Shown here piece after piece: positions 32,050 to 40,377 of a stretch of 64,000 nucleotides of DNA (positions within the stretch are counted from its first letter, which is position 1; each line of letters begins with the position of its first letter). Made by a program: the position numbers and the translations under genes. The notes under the pieces are model-generated. The model ran no database searches. It saw only the letters and a program-made list of their open reading frames with translations, and was not told the origin of the DNA. The stretch is from assembly GCA_014204635.1 (NCBI GenBank), contig JACHLS010000001.1:372001-436000 (forward strand). Reading direction: 5' to 3'. This DNA comes from Sporosarcina luteola (GTDB taxonomy: Bacteria > Bacillota > Bacilli > Bacillales_A > Planococcaceae).

Positions 32050-32468
32050 TTTATTCTTCGGAAAGAGGCATACTTTTACGGATATCGGGTACAGAGCTAG
32101 TAGGCCGAAAAACATCTCTCAATTGTACTGAAAACTGTATCTTTTGCCGGTGAAATCCATGCTATCGCCGCGTGTATGGCCTTTCATAGACGGGGCGATG
32201 GCATGAAACAAAATGTAGGTTTAATAATACACATTTGAGGAAATTACATACTATGCCAATGATCCCCTTTGGAGCGGATGACACAAATCGCCAAATGGGT
32301 ACATATTATAGACTATCTAACGATAGACGGGAAAATAGCTCTGCGGTTACTTGTTTAATAAGGTGGGGCAATGTAGAATAGTATGTGTTTTTATGCTTAA
32401 TTTATGTGAAAAAATTGTACAGTGACTATATGGCTAAGAGTATAACTTTGGAGTCGGAGGGGCTTTTT
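32050..32468 (+). other. Intergenic region upstream of murA
   Basis: About 420 bases without a gene. The last ~80 bases form an in-frame open extension of murA, but the family start is at 32469. I see no riboswitch match or strong promoter that I would defend. Confidence 0.4.
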
Positions 32469-33764
32469 GTGGACAAAATCATAATCAACGGTGGACGTGT
32501 TCTTCGCGGAAATGTTCGTGTGGAAGGAGCTAAAAATGCGGTTTTGCCGATATTGGCGGCTGCTTTACTCGCGTCTGAGGGTCCCAATATCATACGCGAT
32601 GTACCGAACCTTTCGGATGTCAGAACAATAAATGAAGTAGTAAAAAGCTTGAACGCTGCAGTGGAATATGACCCGGAAGCAGGTCAAGTGATCATTGATT
32701 CGAGCAAACAGCTTGCGACGGAAGCGCATTTTGAATATGTACGTAAAATGAGGGCATCCATCCTCGTCATGGGACCTCTGCTTGCGCGGCACGGCTTTGC
32801 GCGAGTTGCGATGCCAGGCGGATGTGCCATCGGTTCTCGTCCAATTGATCAGCATTTAAAGGGCTTTGAAGCGATGGGTGCAGAGATTACGTTTGGCAAC
32901 GGACATGTGGAAGCGAAAGCGACACATGGTCTTCGTGGCGCTAAAATTTATTTGGATTTTCCAAGCGTCGGCGCGACTGAAAATATCATGACAGCTGCTG
33001 CGCTAGCAAAGGGTACGACCATTATCGAAAATGCTGCAAAAGAACCGGAAATCGTAGACCTTGCCAATTTCATCAATGAAATGGGTGGTAAAGTTGTCGG
33101 TGCCGGAACGGATGTCATTCGGATCGAAGGCGTTTCAAAACTATATGGGACAACGCATCATATTATTCCGGATCGGATTGAAACAGGAACGTTCATGGTG
33201 GCAGCGGCCATTACGGGCGGCGACGTCATTATCGAAAACGGCGTTCCTGAGCATAATGCTGCATTAATTTCCAAGCTGGGCGAGATGGGCGTCAATATCA
33301 CGGAATTGGATGAAGGAATGCGGATTACCGCAAAGTACCCGCTACGAGCGGTTGACTTGAAAACAATGCCGCATCCAGGATTCCCGACTGACATGCAGTC
33401 GCAGATGATGGCGCTTATGCTGACAGCAACCGGCACGGGTGTTTTAACTGAAACAGTGTTTGAAAATCGTTTTATGCATGTCGAAGAATTCCGCCGCATG
33501 AATGCGAGCGTCAAAATTGAAGGACGCTCAGTCATTATCTCTGGTCCGTCCAAATTACAAGGGGCCGAAGTAGCTGCAACCGACTTGCGTGCCGCCGCTG
33601 CATTGATTCTGGCAGGTCTCCATGCGGAAGGCGTTACACGAGTGACAGAACTGGACCATCTCGATAGAGGATATGTCGATTTCCATAAGAAACTGAAAGC
33701 ACTTGGCGCGGATATCGAACGCGTTTCTACTGAAACAACTGAAAAGCAAACACTACTCGTCTGA
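32469..33764 (+). CDS. murA: UDP-N-acetylglucosamine 1-carboxyvinyltransferase
   Basis: 431 residues. First committed step of peptidoglycan synthesis, transferring enolpyruvate from PEP to UDP-GlcNAc; inhibited by fosfomycin. The active-site Cys is in [18 protein letters not shown], and [14 protein letters not shown] and [16 protein letters not shown] are conserved. Start GTG at 32469 after GGAGGGG gives the family N-terminus MDKIIINGG. The position corresponds to murAA of Bacillus subtilis. Confidence 0.96.
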   Translation: MDKIIINGGRVLRGNVRVEGAKNAVLPILAAALLASEGPNIIRDVPNLSDVRTINEVVKSLNAAVEYDPEAGQVIIDSSKQLATEAHFEYVRKMRASILVMGPLLARHGFARVAMPGGCAIGSRPIDQHLKGFEAMGAEITFGNGHVEAKATHGLRGAKIYLDFPSVGATENIMTAAALAKGTTIIENAAKEPEIVDLANFINEMGGKVVGAGTDVIRIEGVSKLYGTTHHIIPDRIETGTFMVAAAITGGDVIIENGVPEHNAALISKLGEMGVNITELDEGMRITAKYPLRAVDLKTMPHPGFPTDMQSQMMALMLTATGTGVLTETVFENRFMHVEEFRRMNASVKIEGRSVIISGPSKLQGAEVAATDLRAAAALILAGLHAEGVTRVTELDHLDRGYVDFHKKLKALGADIERVSTETTEKQTLLV

Positions 33765-33796
33765 ACTACGGATTCATCCTTACTTCATTCGATTCG

Positions 33797-33829
33797 AACC
33801 GCATTCTTCCGGGAATGCGGTTTTTTTCA
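33797..33829 (+). terminator. Intrinsic terminator of murA
   Basis: Perfect 10-bp stem AACCGCATTC/GAATGCGGTT with T7 tail. Confidence 0.92.
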
Positions 33830-33848
33830 TTTCACCCGTCCGGACCGG

Positions 33849-33876
33849 TCATAATTGATGCATCATCTCATATAGT
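33849..33876 (+). promoter_or_regulatory. Sigma-E-like promoter of spoIID
   Basis: TCATAATT (33849-33856), 12 bases, CATATAGT (33869-33876). The -10 fits CATAYANT. Transcription would begin at about 33882-33883, at the start codon itself. Confidence 0.55.
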
Positions 33877-33881
33877 TAACT

Positions 33882-34850
33882 ATGGACAAACTACTAACTG
33901 TTTTATTCATCATTCTCTTATTCTTTATGCCAATCATATTAAAACCTGCACTCACAACAGACAAAGCGGCCCAGGTTGCCTATGACGATCCGTGCACCAT
34001 GTGGATTACAGTCGAAGGAATGGACGAGCCTCTGCCTCTAGAGGAATATGTGCTGGGCGTCGTTGCCGGCGAAATGCCTGCCAATTTCCAAGAAGAGGCA
34101 TTGAAAGCGCAAGCCATTGCCGCGAGGACCTATGCACTGCGATCAACAGGCAACGGAAAAAAACCAATCGCCGCCACCGTCTCCGCCCAGGTGTATAAGA
34201 GCAAAGCAGAGCGGAGAGAACGATGGGGAAAGGAGTATAAGCGGAACGAACAAAAGCTCCGGGAGGCAGTGGAAGCAACAAGAAACCAAGTGATCGAGTA
34301 TGAAGGCGAAATGATCACTGCCATGTTTTTCTCCACGTCGAATGGCAAAACGGAAGCTGCCCAAAATTACAGCGGCAATGCCATACCCTATTTGCAAAGC
34401 GTTGACAGCCCCGGAGAAGCGGCAGTAGCACCACAAGTTGAACGCCAGCAGGAAATGACATTGACAGAATGGAACCGGATGATCGGTTCAACATGGAATG
34501 CCGAGCGTTTCACCAATCTGCAGCTCGTCCGGAATCAGACCGGCCGTGTCCAAAAAGCCGTATCGAATAACTTTGAAATGAGCGGTCGCGACATGCGCGA
34601 CGCTCTCGGACTTCCATCGACCGACTTCAACATCGCTTACGACGTCACCAACCAGATTGTCCACGTCACAACGCAAGGGTATGGACACGGCGTAGGCATG
34701 AGCCAATACGGCGCAGAAGCCTTTGCCCAGAAAGGATGGACAGCCAACCAGATCCTCGCCCACTATTACACAGGCACATCGATAAATAATTTTGAAAACA
34801 ATGAACCGGAATGTTTAAAAACCCCTCCACTTGCAAACAATAGCAAGTGA
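33882..34850 (+). CDS. spoIID: Stage II sporulation protein D
   Basis: 322-residue lytic transglycosylase of the DMP engulfment complex that cleaves glycan at the septum. An N-terminal membrane anchor (residues 5-22) is followed by the SpoIID domain: LEEYVLGVVAGEMPANFQEEALKAQAIAARTYAL with the catalytic-type Glu, and YGHGVGMSQYGAEAFA near the C-terminus. No Shine-Dalgarno precedes the ATG, and a stop (TAG at 33873) lies immediately upstream in frame. The last codons carry the spoIIQ promoter. Confidence 0.95.
   Translation: MDKLLTVLFIILLFFMPIILKPALTTDKAAQVAYDDPCTMWITVEGMDEPLPLEEYVLGVVAGEMPANFQEEALKAQAIAARTYALRSTGNGKKPIAATVSAQVYKSKAERRERWGKEYKRNEQKLREAVEATRNQVIEYEGEMITAMFFSTSNGKTEAAQNYSGNAIPYLQSVDSPGEAAVAPQVERQQEMTLTEWNRMIGSTWNAERFTNLQLVRNQTGRVQKAVSNNFEMSGRDMRDALGLPSTDFNIAYDVTNQIVHVTTQGYGHGVGMSQYGAEAFAQKGWTANQILAHYYTGTSINNFENNEPECLKTPPLANNSK
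34813..34842 (+). promoter_or_regulatory. Sigma-F-like promoter of spoIIQ
   Basis: GTTTA (34813-34817), 15 bases, GCAAACAATA (34833-34842), one mismatch to the sigma-F -10. It lies in the end of spoIID, where the forespore-specific spoIIQ promoter is expected. Confidence 0.6.
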
Positions 34851-34860
34851 GGTGATGACC

Positions 34861-35514
34861 ATGCGAGAAGAAAAACCGAAACTCCCTTCTCAAAAGAATA
34901 AGAGTCCAAAGAAAAATAGTTGGTTCTGGCCGGCCATCTATTCCGGAATTGCCATCGTATTCGTAGGCATGATCTGGGGCTACAACGCAATCATAAAACA
35001 AGACAAGACCGAAACGGCCGAAGTCGTCAGTAACGAGGACGAAACACTCATCGAGACGAACGCACCAAAAGAAGTACTCAAATATCCATTCAACGAAGAC
35101 TTACTTGATAGCGTCGCCATTTTACAAGAGTACTATGACGCGGAAGCAGATGCTGACATGCGGGAAAGCGCACTACTCGTCTTCAATCAAAGCTATGTTA
35201 CAAACAAAGGCATCTCCATCTCTGTGAACGACGAACCATTTGAAGTCGTCGCTGCCATGAGCGGCACAGTCGAGCGTGTCATTGTCGACCAATTCAAAGG
35301 CAGCGAAGTCACCATTACCCACGCAGATGGCAAGAAAACCATCTACGGCTCACTCACCGGCGTCCTCGTCAAAGAAGGCGACCAAGTTCTCCAAGGAGCC
35401 GGACTCGGCACAGCAACAAGCAACGAATGGAACGCGCAAGCTGGTACCCACTTGCTCTTTGAAGTCCAACAAGACGGCGTCTCCATCAACCCGCGCTCAT
35501 TACTAGCATTCTAA
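34861..35514 (+). CDS. spoIIQ: Stage II sporulation protein Q (forespore SpoIIQ)
   Basis: 217-residue forespore membrane protein that pairs with SpoIIIAH to link the two membranes during engulfment. N-terminal cytoplasmic basic tail, one transmembrane helix (WPAIYSGIAIVFVGMIWGY) and a C-terminal LytM/M23-like domain. The metal-site His residues typical of active endopeptidases are not all visible (GSEVTITHADG, HLLFEVQ remain), so it is likely non-catalytic or weakly so. ATG at 34861 with GAGGTGATG. Confidence 0.93.
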   Translation: MREEKPKLPSQKNKSPKKNSWFWPAIYSGIAIVFVGMIWGYNAIIKQDKTETAEVVSNEDETLIETNAPKEVLKYPFNEDLLDSVAILQEYYDAEADADMRESALLVFNQSYVTNKGISISVNDEPFEVVAAMSGTVERVIVDQFKGSEVTITHADGKKTIYGSLTGVLVKEGDQVLQGAGLGTATSNEWNAQAGTHLLFEVQQDGVSINPRSLLAF

Positions 35515-35516
35515 TC

Positions 35517-35548
35517 AAAAGCCGCTACTGCAAAGCGGCTTTTTTTGA
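35517..35548 (+). terminator. Intrinsic terminator of spoIIQ
   Basis: Stem AGCCGCT/AGCGGCT with T7 tail. Confidence 0.9.
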
Positions 35549-35640
35549 TGTGTACAAACGGAGGGTGGAGGTGCTTGGTACGCCTATGCTGGCAGGGATC
35601 ATACTCGTCGTTGTAAGCATACCGCTTATAAAGAAGGGGA

Positions 35641-36373
35641 CCGCTCGTATATTCTGCCAAGCGCTCGTATAATCCCCCGACCGCTCGTATATCCCGTTAA
35701 CCGCTCGTAAAATCTCCCGCCCGCTCGTATATCTCGCCAAGCGCTCGTATAATCCCCCGACCGCTCGTATATCCCGCCAACCGCTCGTATAATCTCCTGA
35801 CCGCTCGTATATCTCGCCAAGCGCTCGTATAATCTCCTGACCGCTCGTATCTCCCGCCAAGCGCTCGTATAATCTCCCGACCGCTCGTATATCTCGCCAA
35901 CCGCTCGTATAATCTCCCGAGCGCTCGTATATCCCGCCAAGCGCTCGTATACTCCCCCGAGCGCTCGTATATCCTGCTAACCGCTCGTATAATCCCACGA
36001 CCGCTCGTATATCTCGTCAAGCGCTCGTCTATCTCGCCAAGCGCTCGTATAATCCCCCGACCGCTCGTATATCTCGTCAAGCGCTCGTATATCCCGCCAA
36101 GCGCTCGTATAATCTCCTGACCGCTCGTATCTCCCGCGAACCGCTCGTATAATCTCCCGGCCGCTCGAATATCCCGCGAACCGCTCGTATAATCTCCCGG
36201 CCGCTCGAATATCCCGCGAACCGCTCGTATAATCTCCCGACCGCTCATATATCTTGCCAAGCGCTCGTATATCTCGCCAAGCACTCGTATAATCTCCTGA
36301 CCGCTCGAATATCCCGCGAACCGCTCGTATAATCTCCCGAACCGCTCGTATATTCGTCCCGACAGCTCGTATA
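35641..36373 (+). repeat. Array B: ~37 units of a 20-bp CCGCTCGTAT repeat
   Basis: From 35641 to 36340 there are 35 consecutive units of exactly 20 bp, with no insertion or deletion; two further cores follow off-register. Each unit is (C/G)CGCTCGTAT plus a 10-bp linker. Two linker types (like ATCTCGCCAA and AATCTCCCGA) mostly alternate, giving a 40-bp higher-order period. Long open frames on the minus strand across it result from the repeat and I do not call them genes. It lies between the spoIIQ terminator and the first NERD gene. Confidence 0.95.
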
Positions 36374-36728
36374 ATCATCCAATCGCTAAAACGACCTTGT
36401 CCCTGTAACAAATGCATGGACCGTAAAACAGCCAAGATCAACGATCACTACAACGGAATGAGTAATTCTTGTAAAGAATGAAGAAATGATTTGTTGCGTT
36501 AAAAAACGATTCTTGCAAATTGTTTATCTCCACAAAGAAAATAGAACCTTAACATAAGCAAGCAATTCTTCTCCCTTTCCTACAAAAGTAGCGAAATCCA
36601 GGTTTTGGAGCAAAAGAGCTTATGAAAACTTCAATTTGAAGCAAAACAGCCTCTGAAAACTCGGCCTTTGTTCAGACTATTCCATTTATTATGCAGTTCG
36701 TTTAAACTAAAGGAAGGAGGTGGAGAGA
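36374..36728 (+). promoter_or_regulatory. Leader of the first NERD gene with paired direct repeats
   Basis: No gene between array B and the start at 36729. Two adjacent ~31-bp direct repeats occur at 36603-36632 and 36633-36663; shared parts are TTTGRAGCAAAA.AGC and TGAAAACT. The same arrangement precedes the second NERD gene (62827-62889). The final bases carry GGAAGGAGGTGG. Confidence 0.65.
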
Positions 36729-37679
36729 ATGATTTATAAAAATAGAAGGGCGCCAGTGGAAATTGAGGGGTTAATCACATTGAAGAGACGGCTTGCCCGG
36801 GATCATCCCGTTCAAAAAGACATTACAAAACGGTTATATAATATGAAGGCGGGCTACAGCGGGGAGAGGCAGTATGATCGGTATATATCCGAGTTCAAGC
36901 CTTCTTATCCACACGCAATTCTGCATGATGTCTGTCTGAAACAGGATGATATCTATTTTCAAATGGATTCGTTATTAGTTACACCCTCGAAGATTATCAT
37001 TTCGGAAGTGAAGAACTTAGCGGAGAAGATTATTGTCAAAACTAAACCGCTTCAATTTATCAAAGAAAGGCAAAATGGCGAGAGAGTTCCTTTTCGCAGC
37101 CCCGTCACAGAGCTAGATCGGAAAATTCATCTCTTGAGACTTTGGTTGAAGTGCCGGCGGATTGACATTCCAATCGAAGGCATTGTTGTATTTGCCTATA
37201 ATAACGAGTTGCAATTCGAAGAGAAGCCACCTGTGGATTTGATCTTTACGTATGAGATCGCTGCGCACTTGCGAAACGTAGCAATGGAGCGGGAAATACT
37301 GAATAGGCAAACCATACATAAGCTGGCAAATGAAATGGTAAGTGCTCATCGGCCATTCAATCCATTTCCGCTGGCAGAGCGGTACTCCTTGCAACCAGGT
37401 GACATCATTCCCGGCGTTTTTTGTCCATCTTGCAATCAATTGACCATGCGTTGGATGCAACGAAGATGGAAATGCCTTAATTGCGATCAAATAGGAAAGA
37501 AAGAGCATCAGCAGGCTGTCAGAGAATGGTGTTTTATTCAGAAAAACACTATTACGAATCGAGAATTTCGCAGCTTCACTCTGTTAAATAGCCGACATAC
37601 GGCAAAGCTTTTATTGGCCGGAATCCCCCAGCTCCAGAAGATCGGTAAAAGCAAAGGAAGCTTTTATAAGATCTATTGA
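36729..37679 (+). CDS. NERD-domain nuclease-like protein with zinc ribbon (paralogue 1)
   Basis: 316 residues. The N-terminal ~110 residues form a NERD (nuclease-related) domain: Glu46 (GYSGERQYD), Asp80 (YFQMDSLLVT), Glu93 and Lys95 (SEVKN), the residues expected for a restriction-endonuclease-like active site. A four-cysteine zinc ribbon follows (C232, C235, C249, C252) and a basic C-terminal segment that may be a winged helix (TITNREFRSFTLLNSRH). The start is ATG 36729, with AGGAGG 8 bases upstream. It is inserted between spoIIQ and spoIIID, downstream of array B. Paralogous to 62956-63904. Role unknown. Confidence 0.85.
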   Translation: MIYKNRRAPVEIEGLITLKRRLARDHPVQKDITKRLYNMKAGYSGERQYDRYISEFKPSYPHAILHDVCLKQDDIYFQMDSLLVTPSKIIISEVKNLAEKIIVKTKPLQFIKERQNGERVPFRSPVTELDRKIHLLRLWLKCRRIDIPIEGIVVFAYNNELQFEEKPPVDLIFTYEIAAHLRNVAMEREILNRQTIHKLANEMVSAHRPFNPFPLAERYSLQPGDIIPGVFCPSCNQLTMRWMQRRWKCLNCDQIGKKEHQQAVREWCFIQKNTITNREFRSFTLLNSRHTAKLLLAGIPQLQKIGKSKGSFYKIY

Positions 37680-37824
37680 AGTGTGGCCACGAGGAGTGGT
37701 CGTCAATCTTTCTCTCAAAAAACTGCAAGCCACGATCATTCCCCTGTTTGATTTTCCTCACTCTTTAACTCAAATAATCCAGACGCAAGCCCATCCTATT
37801 TTCCCCTCTATCCTTTGTCCCTCC

Positions 37825-37853
37825 GCATATCTCCCAAACCTCTCGCATACGAT
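37825..37853 (+). promoter_or_regulatory. Sigma-E-like promoter of spoIIID
   Basis: GCATATC (37825-37831), 14 bases, CATACGAT (37846-37853). This fits sigma-E, which is known to drive spoIIID in the mother cell. Confidence 0.65.
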
Positions 37854-37890
37854 AAAGGAAGAAACGGAGCTGACAGGAAAGGAAGAGGGC

Positions 37891-38160
37891 GTGCACGAGC
37901 AAATTCGGAGGCGATGCGTGCGCCTCGGCAAAATGTTGCTGGATACTGGACTTACCGTACGGGCACTGGCAAAAGCGACAGGCTACTCCAAAAGCACGGT
38001 TCATAAGGATTTGACGGAACGGTTGCCGAATGTCGATGTAGAGCTGTCGGAAGAAGTCGCCAAAGTTTTGGCCTATCATAAGTCTGTCAGACATTTAAGA
38101 GGCGGTGAAGCAACACGGATGAAGTGGATGAATGAACATAATAAGGCCCGGAATGGGTGA
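37891..38160 (+). CDS. spoIIID: Stage III sporulation transcription regulator SpoIIID
   Basis: 89-residue DNA-binding regulator of sigma-E-dependent genes in the mother cell. Helix-turn-helix ALAKATGYSKSTVHKDLTERLP and the conserved tail KSVRHLRGGEATRMK. The frame is open to 37681, but GTG at 37891 with GGAAGAGG upstream gives the family N-terminus. Terminator follows. Confidence 0.95.
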   Translation: MHEQIRRRCVRLGKMLLDTGLTVRALAKATGYSKSTVHKDLTERLPNVDVELSEEVAKVLAYHKSVRHLRGGEATRMKWMNEHNKARNG

Positions 38161-38165
38161 AACGA

Positions 38166-38210
38166 AAAGACGGGGACGCGAACATCCGGCGGACACCCTG
38201 TCTTTTTCTT
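38166..38210 (+). terminator. Intrinsic terminator of spoIIID
   Basis: AAAGACGGGG pairs with CCCTGTCTTT (one G-T), followed by TTCTTT. Confidence 0.8.
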
Positions 38211-38357
38211 TATGATTTCTGCTGTACTGAAATTATGAATTTCATAAGATATTTCATTTCCGAAAGAATGCCCATTTTCCAGACAATAAATTATGACAAA
38301 AATACTATATTAACTTTCAAAAAATGGTTGAATTATATGTTCAATACAGTCTGTCTA

Positions 38358-38366
38358 TGCTACAAT
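38358..38366 (+). promoter_or_regulatory. Extended -10 promoter of mbl
   Basis: TGCTACAAT (TGN plus TACAAT) about 65 bases before the mbl start; -35 weak. Confidence 0.45.
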
Positions 38367-38430
38367 TATAAGTTAGTAGAGTATGTTTGAGACAGACACG
38401 TCTAGGATGATGGAAGGGGTATCGTGAAAA

Positions 38431-39426
38431 ATGTTCGCTAAAGATATCGGAATCGACCTTGGGACGGCCAATGTGTTGATTCACGTAAAAGGGAAAGGGA
38501 TTGTGCTAAATGAACCATCCGTTGTCGCGATCGATAAGAAGTCGAGCCGTGTGTTGGCGGTTGGGGAAGAAGCGAGTAAAATGGTGGGACGGACACCGGG
38601 CAATATTATTGCTATCCGCCCGATGAAAGACGGTGTAATTGCGGATTTTGATATGACAGAAGCCATGCTTCGGCATTTTATTAATAAATTGAACGTCAAA
38701 GGATTTTTATCCAAGCCACGCATCCTCATCTGTTGCCCGACAAATATTACGAGTGTGGAACAGAAAGCGATTCGGGAAGCAGCGGAAAAGTCAGGCGGAA
38801 AGAAAGTCTACTTGGAAGAAGAGCCGAAAGTCGCGGCGATCGGTGCGGGAATGGATATTTTCCAACCGAGCGGGAATATGGTCATTGACATCGGTGGTGG
38901 AACGACGGATGTGGCGGTTCTGTCGATGGGGGACATCGTTACATCCCAGTCCATCAATGCCGCGGGAGATATGTTTGATAACGATATTATCCAATTCATC
39001 AAGAAGAAATATAAGCTGCTCATTGGAGAGCGTACGGCGGAGACGATCAAATTGACGATCGGCACGGTCTTCCCTGGAAGCCGGAAGGAACAGATGGATA
39101 TCCGGGGACGGGATATGGTGACAGGATTGCCGCGTACGATCACCATCCATTCGGAGGAGATATTGGAGGCGTTGGAAGAATCGGTTAGCCTGATTATCCA
39201 GTCGGCCAAAAATGTTCTTGAGAAAACGCCGCCGGAGTTGTCCGCGGATATTATTGACCGGGGAATCTTCCTGACTGGAGGCGGGGCATTGCTTCATGGC
39301 ATAGACCAGCTATTGGCTGATGAGTTGAAGGTCCCGGTTTTCGTTTCGGACAATCCATTGAGTTGCGTAGCGGTTGGCACAGGTATTTTGCTGGGGAATA
39401 TTGACAAGGCCAAAGGGAATTATTAA
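38431..39426 (+). CDS. mbl: Rod-shape determining protein Mbl (MreB-like actin)
   Basis: 331-residue actin homologue that organises lateral wall synthesis. Phosphate 1 motif DIGIDLGTANVLIHVKGKGIV, phosphate 2 VIDIGGGTTDVAVLSMG and adenosine motif FLTGGGALLHGIDQLL. The order spoIIID-mbl-flhO-flhP identifies it as Mbl and not MreB. Confidence 0.95.
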   Translation: MFAKDIGIDLGTANVLIHVKGKGIVLNEPSVVAIDKKSSRVLAVGEEASKMVGRTPGNIIAIRPMKDGVIADFDMTEAMLRHFINKLNVKGFLSKPRILICCPTNITSVEQKAIREAAEKSGGKKVYLEEEPKVAAIGAGMDIFQPSGNMVIDIGGGTTDVAVLSMGDIVTSQSINAAGDMFDNDIIQFIKKKYKLLIGERTAETIKLTIGTVFPGSRKEQMDIRGRDMVTGLPRTITIHSEEILEALEESVSLIIQSAKNVLEKTPPELSADIIDRGIFLTGGGALLHGIDQLLADELKVPVFVSDNPLSCVAVGTGILLGNIDKAKGNY

Positions 39427-39477
39427 TCAAAACGAAAAGCCCTCCAAATGGCTTACAAATACGAAGGAGGCGGACGC

Positions 39478-40317
39478 ATGTTCCGTGGATTTTATACAGT
39501 CGGCTCTGGGATGATTGCACAGCAACGCAGAACGGAGATGTTGGCAAATAATTTGGCAAATGCGAATACACCAGGATTTAAAGCAGAACAATCCTCCATT
39601 CGATCTTTTCCAGAAATGTATATGTCGAGCCTAAATGCCGCGCGCATACCGACGAAAGAAGGTTTGCAGTTGAAAGGACTGTCACCAGTGGGACCGATCT
39701 CAACAGGTGTCTACATGCAGGAGACGTTACCGCTGTTTGCGCAGGGACAATTAAGGGAGACTGGCATGACGACGGATCTCTCTCTTGTTGACGGTGCATT
39801 GCCGATTGATCCGGAAACAGGAAATGCAGGCGCTGTCTTTTTCAGATTGGCAAATGAAAATGGACAAGAAGTGTATACAAAAAGCGGTAATTTCACAATG
39901 GATGCACAAGGCTACCTGACCAATCCGATGGGGTATTATGTACTAGATACAAACGGACAGCGGATTCAACTGCCAAATGATGACTTCCGTCTGACGAGCG
40001 AAGGCGATATAATAGTAGGGGAAACGACTGCTGCGACACTGGGTGTTGCTTATGCAGCACAGCCGGAAACATTGCAAAAGCAGGGGAATGGCCTGTTTTC
40101 TGCGGAGGGCGCGAATTTGCCGAATGCCACTGGAGTCGCGGGCGTCGGCTATTCATTCCAACAAGGCTTCTTGGAAGGCTCCAATGTTGATGCAGGCAGC
40201 ACAATGACGGATATGTTAGCGGCATATCGAGCTTTCGAGGCGAATCAAAAAATCTTGCAGGCATATGATCGTAGTATGGAAAAGGCGGTCACGGAAATCG
40301 GACGGGTCAATGGATAA
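39478..40317 (+). CDS. flhO: Flagellar basal-body rod/hook protein FlhO (FlgG family)
   Basis: 279 residues. N-terminal rod motif MLANNLANANTPGFKAEQ and C-terminal FlgG-type segment (EGSNVDAGSTMTDMLAAYRAFEANQKI). The distal rod or hook-base component, exported by the flagellar type III system. ATG at 39478 after GAAGGAGG. Upstream of flhP. Confidence 0.93.
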   Translation: MFRGFYTVGSGMIAQQRRTEMLANNLANANTPGFKAEQSSIRSFPEMYMSSLNAARIPTKEGLQLKGLSPVGPISTGVYMQETLPLFAQGQLRETGMTTDLSLVDGALPIDPETGNAGAVFFRLANENGQEVYTKSGNFTMDAQGYLTNPMGYYVLDTNGQRIQLPNDDFRLTSEGDIIVGETTAATLGVAYAAQPETLQKQGNGLFSAEGANLPNATGVAGVGYSFQQGFLEGSNVDAGSTMTDMLAAYRAFEANQKILQAYDRSMEKAVTEIGRVNG

Positions 40318-40377
40318 TCGAGTAACACAGGAAGCCTTTACGTTTTGTCGTAAAGTGGAAAGGAGCCGGACTGCACT

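Noticed and set aside
32050-32468. Cyclic-di-AMP or other riboswitch before murA
   Set aside because: I could not match conserved elements of any class I know.
35525-36441. Long overlapping minus-strand open frames encoding YERSGDYTSAWRDIRA-like repeats
   Set aside because: They arise from the 20-bp array: three units equal 20 codons, so the same peptide repeats in every frame that lacks a stop. There is no ribosome-binding site, and the register is that of the DNA units.
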